A DNA stretch of 64,000 nt. It comes from Actinomadura macra NBRC 14102. GTDB lineage: Bacteria > Actinomycetota > Actinomycetes > Streptosporangiales > Streptosporangiaceae. The stretch covers positions 1-64,000 of the forward strand of contig NZ_BCQT01000018.1 in the NCBI RefSeq assembly GCF_001552215.1, written 5' to 3'. Below are positions 1-9,000 of the stretch, piece after piece. The stretch's first letter is position 1; each line of letters starts with the position of its first letter. Position numbers and translations under genes: made by a program. The notes below the pieces were generated by a model, which was not told the origin of the DNA, ran no database searches, and was given only the letters and a program-made list of their open reading frames with translations.

Positions 1-3000
1 TTGGATCGTCGTGCGTTGCCGGCTCCGGAATTTGGTGCGGGTGGGGGTCGGGGGCCGGTTACGGTTCAGGAGGAGGTTTTGTGTGAGGTGTTTGCTGATG
101 TTTTGGGGTTGGAGTCGGTGGGTGTGGATGATGATTTCTTCCGGTTGGGTGGGCATTCGTTGTTGGCGGTGCGGTTGGTGGAGCGGTTGCGGGTTCGGGG
201 TGTGTCGGTTCCGGTGCGGGTGTTGTTTGGGTCGCCGACGCCGGCGGGGTTGGCGCGGGTGGCGGGTGCGGAGTCGGTGGTGGTGCCGGAGAATCTGATT
301 CCTGCTGGTGCTGGGCGTATCAGTCCGGACATGTTGCCGTTGGTGGATCTGTCGCAGGTCGAGATCGATCGGGTTGTGGCCGGAGTCGATGGCGGTGCGG
401 AGAATGTGGCGGACGTCTATCCGCTCGCGCCGATCCAGGAGGGCATGCTCTTCCACCACCTCATGGCAAGTGGTGGCGAGGACGTCTATGTGACGGCGCG
501 CGTGCTGGAATTCGACTCACGGAACCGGTTGGACGGGTTCGTCCAGGCGTTGCAGCAGGTGGTGGATCGCCATGACATCTACCGGACGGCTGTGGTCTGG
601 GATGGGCTGCGCGAGCCGGTCCAGGTGGTGTGGCGGCGCGCCGTCCTGCCGATGACAGAACACCTCCTGCGGCTCGAACGGCCCGGCGAAGACGCACGCC
701 CGTCGGACGCGATCGACGCGCTGATGGCTGCGGGTGGCGCGGCGATGGACCTGGGGCGGGCCCCGCTCGTCGATCTGCATGTGGCCGAACTGCCCGGGGG
801 ACGCTGGCTCGGGCTGGTGCGGATGCATCACATGTTGCAGGACCACCTGGGCATGGACGTCCTCCTTCGGGAAATGCGCGCGGTGCTCGCCGGACGAGTG
901 GAGCACTTGGCGCCTGCACTGCCGTTCCGCAATTTCGTGGCTCAGTCCCGGGATGTGTCCCGATCTGAGCATGAGCGTTTCTTCGCTGATCTGCTGGGTG
1001 ATGTGACCGAGGCGACCGCGCCGTTCGGGTTGATGGACGTCCGGGGCGACGGCGCCGATGTCGGCTCGGTAGTGGTCCCGGTGGACGACGAGGTCGTTTC
1101 CCGGTTGCGTGAGGTGGCGCGGCAGTTGGGCGTGAGTCCGGCGACGGTTCTGCATGTGGCGTGGGCGCGGGTGTTGGCGACGTTGTCGGGCCGTGAGGAC
1201 GTGGTGTTCGGAACGGTGCTGTTCGGGCGGATGAATGCCGGTGCCGGCGCTGATCGGGTGCTGGGACCTTTCATCAACACCTTGCCGGTGCGGGTCCGGA
1301 CGGGTGGGACGGGGGTGCGGGCGGCTGTTGAGGAGATGCGCGTCCAGTTGGCGGGGTTGCTGGAGCACGAGCACACACCGTTGGCGGTGGCTCAGCAGGC
1401 CAGCGGAATCGTAGGAAACACGCCCCTGTTCACCTCGCTGTTCAACTACGTCCACGCCGACCAGATCCGATCCGATCATTTGTCCGCCGAACAAGTCCCC
1501 GCAGATCAAGGTTCCGCAGATCAAGGTTCCGCAGATCAGGTTCCCGCCGACCAGATGCCCGCAGACCAGGCGGTGGACGAAGCCCGGGAGTTACCGATCG
1601 AGGGAATCCGGAGCCTCCTCGACCGGGACCGGACGAACTACCCGCTGACCGTGGGTGTCAATGACGACGGCGCCGCCAGGCTCAGCGTGACGGTCCAAGC
1701 CGTCGGGTCCATCGACGCGCCCGCGGTCGGCCGCCGGCTGGGCATCGCGATGCAGAACCTTGTCGACGCTCTGGCCGGCACGCTGCGCGGTGCTCCGGAC
1801 ACCCCGCTGCGATCGATCGACGTACTCGGCGAGCGTGAGCGCGACCGGTTGCTGAGCGGTTGGAACGACACCGCCGCAGCCCTCCCGGACTCCTCGGTCA
1901 CCGAACTGTTCGAGCGGTGGGCGACGGCCACGCCGGACGCGGTGGCGGTGGTGGCGGACGGAACGGAACTGTCGTACGGGGAGCTGAACGGGCGGGCGAA
2001 CCGGCTGGCCCGGTGGCTGATCGCGCGCGGCGCGGGACCGGAGCGGTTCGTCGCGGTGGGGTTGCCCCGCTCGGCGGACCTGCTGGTGGCGCTGCTGGCG
2101 GTGGCCAAGTCGGGAGCCGCGTACCTGCCGGTCGACGTGGACTATCCGGCCGAGCGGCTCGCGCTGATGATCGCCGACGCCGCGCCGATCGCGGCGGTGA
2201 CGTGCGAGCGGCTGGCGGGGCTGCTGCCGGCCGCCGGGACGACCGTGGTCGTGGACGACCCGGACACCGCCGAGGCGGTCGCGGCATGCTCGGCGGCGGA
2301 CGTGACCGACGCCGACCGGACCGCGCCGGTCGCGGACGGCCACCCCATGTACGTGATCTTCACGTCCGGGTCCACGGGCCGGCCCAAGGGAGTGGTGATC
2401 CCCCGGCTGGCTTTGGTGAACCTGCTGGTCGGGATGCAGGAGCAGGTGAACCTGCAAGCGGGCGAGCGGCTGCTGGCGGTGACCACGGTCGGATTCGACA
2501 TCGCCGGCCTGGAGCTGTTCCTGCCGCTCGTGCGCGGCGGCACGGTGGTGCTGGCCGGCAAGGACGTCCTGTACGACCCAGAGGCGCTGGGACGGCTGGT
2601 CGCCGACACCGGGGTCGGTGTCGTCCAGGCCACGCCGAGCCTGTGGCGGTCGGTGCTGACGGGCGGTGGCGTCGATCTGGCAGGGCTGCGGGTGCTGGTC
2701 GGCGGTGAGGCGCTGGCGGCGGATCTGGCGGCCGCGCTGGCGGAGTCCGCCGATGCGGTGCTGAACGTGTACGGGCCGACGGAGACGACCATCTGGTCGA
2801 CGTCGGCGCCGCTGGCCCGGGGGGTGACCGGGGAGCCGCCGATCGGCCGGCCCATCGCCAACACCCGGGTGTTCGTCCTGGACGCGGCGTTGCGGCCGGT
2901 ACCGGCGGGTGTGGCGGGGGAGCTGTACATCGGTGGCAGCGGGTTGGCGCGCGGCTACCTGCGCCAGCCGGCACTGACCGGGCAGCGGTTCGTCGCCTGC

Positions 3001-6000
3001 CCCTTCGGCCCGGCCGGGGCGCGGATGTACCGCACCGGGGACCTGGTGATGTGGGGCGCGGACGGCCGGCTCGCGTTCATCGGCCGGGTGGACGAACAGG
3101 TCAAGATCCGCGGGTTCCGGATCGAGCTCGGCGAGATCGAGGCCGTCCTGCTGACGCACCCGGGCGTGTCGCGGGCCGTGGCGATCACCCGGGAGGACAC
3201 GCCGGGCGACAGGCGCCTCGTCGCCTACGTCGTGCCGGACACCGACGGCGCCACGTCCGCGGATGTGACCGCGAACGGAGTGGCGGACGCTGCCGCGAAC
3301 GGAGCCGCGGATGTGGCCGCGGACGATGTCGCGGATGGTGACTTGCGGGGGTTCGTCGCGCGGTGGCTGCCGGAGTACATGGTGCCGGCGGCCGTGGTCA
3401 CGCTGCCGGAGCTGCCGTTGACGGCGAACGGGAAGCTGGATCGGCGGGCGTTGCCGGCACCCGAGTACACCGCGGGCGAGGGCCGTGGCCCGTCGACGGT
3501 CCAGGAGGAACTCCTGTGCGGGACGTTCGCGCAGGTGCTCGGCGTGGAGTCGGTGGGGGTGCACGACAGCTTCTTCGACCTCGGCGGGCATTCGCTGCTG
3601 GCGGTCCGGTTGGTGTCGCGTATCCGGGCTCTGCTCGGCCTGGAGGTCGAGGTCCGGACGCTGTTCGACGTGCCGACGGTGGCGGGGCTGGCCGCACGGC
3701 TGGTCGCGGACGGCGCGGGCCGGGCCCGGACGCCGCTGCGGGCCGGCGCGCGCCCCGAGCGGGTACCGCTGTCGTTCGCGCAGCGCCGGCTGTGGTTCCT
3801 GGCCCGGCTGGAGGGCCCGAGCCCCACCTACAACCTTCCGATGATCATCCGTCTGGCGGGTGGGCTGGACATCGCGGCGCTCACGGCGGCCCTGCGGGAC
3901 GTGATCGGACGCCACGAGTCGCTGCGCACGGTCTTCCCGGTGGCGGACGGCGAGCCGTACCAGCGGATCCTGGACGCGGTGGACCTCGAATGGGCCCCGG
4001 AGGTGCGTCGGGTCGACCCCGGCGGGCTGGGCGAGGCGGTGGCGCAGGCGAGGGGGCACGCGTTCGACCTGGCGGTGGAGATGCCGATCCGGGCGTGGCT
4101 GTTCGAGACCGGGACGGACGAGCGGGTACTGACGGTGGTGGTGCACCACATCGCCGGTGACGGCTGGTCGATGGGCCCGCTGGCCCGGGACCTGTCGGCG
4201 GCGTACGCGGCGCGGCTTCAGGGGCAGGCTCCGGAGTGGGAGCCGCTGCCCGTCCAGTACGCCGACTACGCGTTGTGGCAACGGGAGCTGCTCGGTGAGG
4301 AGGATGACCCGGACAGTCTGCTGGCGGCGCAGGTCGGCTACTGGCGGCGGACCCTCTCCGGTGCGCCGGAGGAACTGGTGCTGCCGGTCGACCGGTCCCG
4401 TCCGGCGGCGGCGGGTCACCGCGGGCATCAGGTGGCGGCGCTGGTTCCGGAGCCGGTGCACGGACGGCTGGCGGCGCTCGCCCGCGCCGAGGGCGTCACG
4501 CTGTTCATGGTGTTGCAGGCCGCGCTGGCGGTGACCCTGTCGCGGCTCGGCGCCGGGACCGACATCCCGGTCGGGACGGCGGTCGCGGGGCGGACCGACG
4601 AGGCGCTGGACGACCTGGTCGGCTTCTTCGTCAACACCCTGGTGATCCGCACGGACCTGTCCGGTGACCCGGAGTTCCGGGAGGTCCTCGGCCGGGTGCG
4701 CGATGCGAGCCTGGACGCCCTGGCGCACCAGGACGTGCCGTTCGAGCGGCTGGTCGAGGAGCTGGCCCCGTCCCGGTCCTTGGCACGGCATCCGCTGTTC
4801 CAGGTGATGCTGACCGTCGAGAACACCGGCCGCGCGGCATTGGAACTGCCGGGGGTGCGGGCAGGCAGCGGGCATTCCGCGGCGGACGGTCCGGCGCTGG
4901 TGCCCGCGAGGTTCGACCTTGACGTGATGCTCGGCGAGGTGGTCGACGACGAGGGGCGTCCGGCCGGATTGCGCGGGTCGGTGACCGGGTCGGCGGACCT
5001 GTTCGACGCCGGCACGGTCGAGGCCGTCGCCCGGCGCTTCGTGCGGGTGCTGGAGCGGGTGGCCGAGGCTCCGGCCGTGCGGCTGCACGCGGTGGACGTC
5101 CTCGACGACGAGGAGCGGGAGCTGCTGCTGACCGGCTGGAACGACACCGCGGCGGCGCGTCCGGACGTGCTCGTGCCGCGGTCGTTCGAGCGGTGGGCGG
5201 CTGCCGCACCGGACGCGGTGGCGGTGGTGGCGGACGGCGCCGAGGTGCCGTACGGGGACCTGGACGCGGCGGCGAACCGGATGGCGCACTACCTGCGCGG
5301 CAGGGGTGTGGGCGCGGAGTCGGTGGTGGGACTGTGCCTTCCCCGCGACGCACGAATGATCACCGCGATCCTGGGCGTGTGGAAGGCCGGGGCGGCCTAT
5401 GTTCCGGTCGACACGCGCTATCCGGCCGAGCGCGCCGGGTTCATGCTCGCCGACAGCGGCGCGGAACTGGTGGTGACCACCCGGGACGTGCTGGACGGGC
5501 TGCCACCCGGCCGGGCGCGGGCAGTGGCCCTCGACGATCCGGAGACCATGGCGGAGCTCGCCGGGTGCCCCGAGACCACGGTGGAGGACGCCGGCGCCGG
5601 GCCCGGCGCGCTCGCCTACGTGATCTACACGTCGGGGTCGACCGGAACGCCGAAGGGCGCGGCGGTCACCCACGGCTCGCTGGCGAACCTGGTGTCGGTG
5701 TTCGGCCCGGTGATGGGCGCGGCCCCCGGCGAAGGCGTGCTGCAGTTCGCGTCGTTCAGCTTCGACGCGTCGGTCCTGGACGTGGCGGTGGCGCTGGCGC
5801 ACGGCGCGACGCTGTGGGTGGCCGGCGAGCGGCAGCGTTCGCAGCCCCGGCTGCTGCGCGAGCTGTCCGGGGTGACGGCGGCGAGCGTGGTGCCGTCGCT
5901 GCTGGGCGTGCTCGACCCGCGGGACCTGGCCCATGTCGGAACGGTGCTGGTGGGCGCGGAGGCGATCAGCGAGGCGGCGGCGCGGACGTGGTCCTCGGGG

Positions 6001-9000
6001 CGGCGCCTGGTGAACACCTACGGGCCGACCGAGGCGACGGTCATGGTGGCGTCGGGGGCGGTGGATCCCGACCGTCCCGGCCCGGTGCCGTTCGGACGTC
6101 CGATCGCCGGCGCCCGGCTGTACGTCCTGGACGAGCGGCTCCGGCCGGCCCCAGTCGGGGTGGCCGGCGAGCTGTACATCGCCGGGGTCGGGCTGGCGCG
6201 GGGATATGTGCGTCGCCCGGGACTGACCGGCGAACGCTTCGTGGCGTGCCCGTTCGGGGACGCCGGTGAGCGGATGTACCGGACCGGGGACCTGGCCACA
6301 TGGGCTCCCGACGGCCAGCTGATGTTCGCGGGCCGCGCCGACGACCAGGTGAAGATCCGCGGCTTCCGGATCGAGCCCGGCGAGGTCGAGGCCGTCCTGC
6401 ACTCGCATCCGGCCATCACCCGGGCGGCCGTGGTCGCCAGGGAGGACTCCCCCGGGGACAGGCGCCTCGTGGCCTACGTGGTGCCCACCGAGGTGCTCGA
6501 CACCGATGCGCTGGACGCGGAGCTGCGGGAACTCGTGGCGCGGCGGCTGCCGGAGCACATGGTCCCGGCCGCGGTGGTACCCCTGCCCGAGCTCCCGCTG
6601 ACCCCCAACGGCAAGCTCGACCGCCGGGCGTTGCCGGCCCCGGAGTACGCCGCGGGTGCGGGCCGCGCTCCGGCGACGGTGCGGGAGGAGATCCTGTGCG
6701 CGGCGTTCGCCGAGGTCCTGGGGCTGTCGTCGGTGAGCGTGGACGACGACTTCTTCCGCCTGGGCGGGCATTCGCTGCTGGCGGTGACGTTGGTGGAGCT
6801 GATGCGGACGCGCGGGGTGCCGGTGTCGGTGCGGGCGCTGTTCGAGTCGCCGACACCGGCGGGCATGGCGCGGGCCGCCGGAGTCGAGGCGGTGGAGGTC
6901 CCGGCGAACCTGATCCCCGCGGACGCCGCGCGGATCACGCCGGAGATGCTGCCGCTGGTGGACCTCTCCCAGGACGAGGTGGACCGGATCGTCGCCGGCG
7001 TGCCCGGCGGCGCGGCGAACGTGGCGGACGTGTACCCGCTGGCGCCGCTCCAGGAAGGGATGCTGTTCCACCATCTGCTGGCGGGCGGCGGCGCGGACGC
7101 CTACGTGACGGTGTGGGGGCTGGAGTTCGACACCCGGGCGCGCCTGGACGGGTTCACGCGGGCGTTGCAGCAGGTGGTCGACCGGCACGACATCTACCGC
7201 ACGGGCGTGATGTGGGAGGGGCTGCGCGAACCCGTCCAGGTGGTGTGCCGGCAGGTGACGCTGCCGGTGCGGGAACACGTGCTGGACTCCGCTGGACCCG
7301 AGCCGGTGGAGGCCCTGTCGGCCCTCGCGGGATGGGGCATGGACCTGGGCCGGGCGCCCCTGCTCGACCTGCACGTCGCCGAGGTGCACGACGGCCGGTG
7401 GCTCGGCGTGGTGCGGATGCACCACATGGTGCAGGACCACCAGGGCATGGACGTGCTGATGCAGGAACTGCGGCGCGTGCTCACCGGCAGGACGGAACGG
7501 CTGGCGCCCGCGCTGCCGTTCCGCAACTTCGTCGCCCAGACCCGCGAAGGCGTCTCCCGCGCCGACCATGAGCGGTTCTTCGCCGGCCTGCTCGGCGACG
7601 TGACCGAGACGACGGCACCGTTCGGCCTGATGGACGTCCACGGAGACGGCAGTGGCCTGGCCACCGAGCTGGTCCGGATTCCCGGTGCGGTCGTCACCGC
7701 GCTGCGGGCGACGGCGCGGCGGCTCGGAGTGAGCACGGCGACGGTGCTGCACGTGGCGTGGGCGCGGGTGCTGGCCACGCTCTCGGGACGTGACGATGTG
7801 GTGTTCGGCACCGTCCTGTTCGGGCGTATGAACGCCGGAGAGGGCGCCGACCGGGTCCAGGGCCCGTTCTTCAACACGCTGCCGGTGCGGGTCCGGACCG
7901 GCCGGATCGGGGTCCGCGCGGCGGTCGAGGAGATGCGGACCCAGCTGGCCGGGTTGCTGGAGCACGAGCACGCGCCGCTGGCGGTGGCGCAGCAGGCCAG
8001 CGGGATCGTGGGCAACACGCCGCTGTTCACCTCGCTGTTCAACTACCGGCACGCGGGCCAGGAGGCGGACCGCGCCCAGCAGGAGACCGTCGAGGGGATC
8101 CGGCAGGTCTTCACCCGGCTGCAGAACAGCTACCCGCTGACGGTGTCGGTGAACGACTGGGGCCGCGAGGAGCTCAGCTTCAGCGTGCTGGCGGTGGCGT
8201 CCATCGACGCGCGCGCGGTCGGCCACCTGATCCGCACTGCCGTGGAGAACATGGTCACCACGCTCAATCGGGCGCTGGACGATGGCCCGGATGCGGCCCT
8301 GCGGACCCTCGACGTCCTCGACGACGCGGAACGCCACCGGCTGCTGAGGGAATGGAACGACACGGCGGCGACAGCGACCCCGACCCCCAGCCTCGTGGAG
8401 TTGTTCGAACGCACGGCGAGCGCCGACCCGGAGGCCGTGGCGTTGCTCGCCGGCGGCACGGCGGTCTCCTACCGGGACCTGAACGCGCGCGCGGACCGGC
8501 TCGCGCACCATCTGCGGAACGCGGGCGTGGGCGCGGAATCGGTCGTGGCGCTGTGCCTGCCGTCCGGGGCGGAGACGATCACGGCGATCCTGGGCGTCTG
8601 GAAGGCCGGCGCGGCGTACCTGCCGATCGACGGGCGGCTGCCGGCGGACCGGATCGCGTTCATGCTCGCCGACAGCGGGACGCGGTTGCTGCTGGCGGAC
8701 CGGACGGAGGCCGCGGCGCTGACCGGCGAGCCCGGGACGGACACGACGGCCCCGCCCGACGGCCAGAACGTCGCCGGTGTCCCCGTCATCTGGCTGGACG
8801 ATCCGCACGCGCTGGACGCCCCGCGTGCGCTGGACGATCCGCGTGTGCTTGACGGGGGCGCCGCGCGCCCGCCGGCTCCGTCAGGGCCGGTGGCGGCGGA
8901 CCCGTCCGCCCTCGCCTACGTGATCTACACCTCGGGTTCGACGGGGACACCGAAGGGCGTGGCGGTCACCCAGGGCTCGCTGGCCAACTACGTGACCTCG

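Noticed and set aside
1..3. TTG as a start codon at base 1
   Set aside because: It is the Leu of the A10 motif GKLDRRALP; the gene continues leftward out of the window.
310..1860. Stand-alone epimerization domain
   Set aside because: The domain is followed directly by an A domain, has condensation motifs with HHMLQDH and the lipopeptide dual C/E signature, so it condenses as well as epimerises.
1591..8808. Very long open frame on the minus strand opposite the first NRPS gene
   Set aside because: Arg/His-rich antisense frame produced by extreme GC bias; the plus strand has unmistakable NRPS domains throughout.
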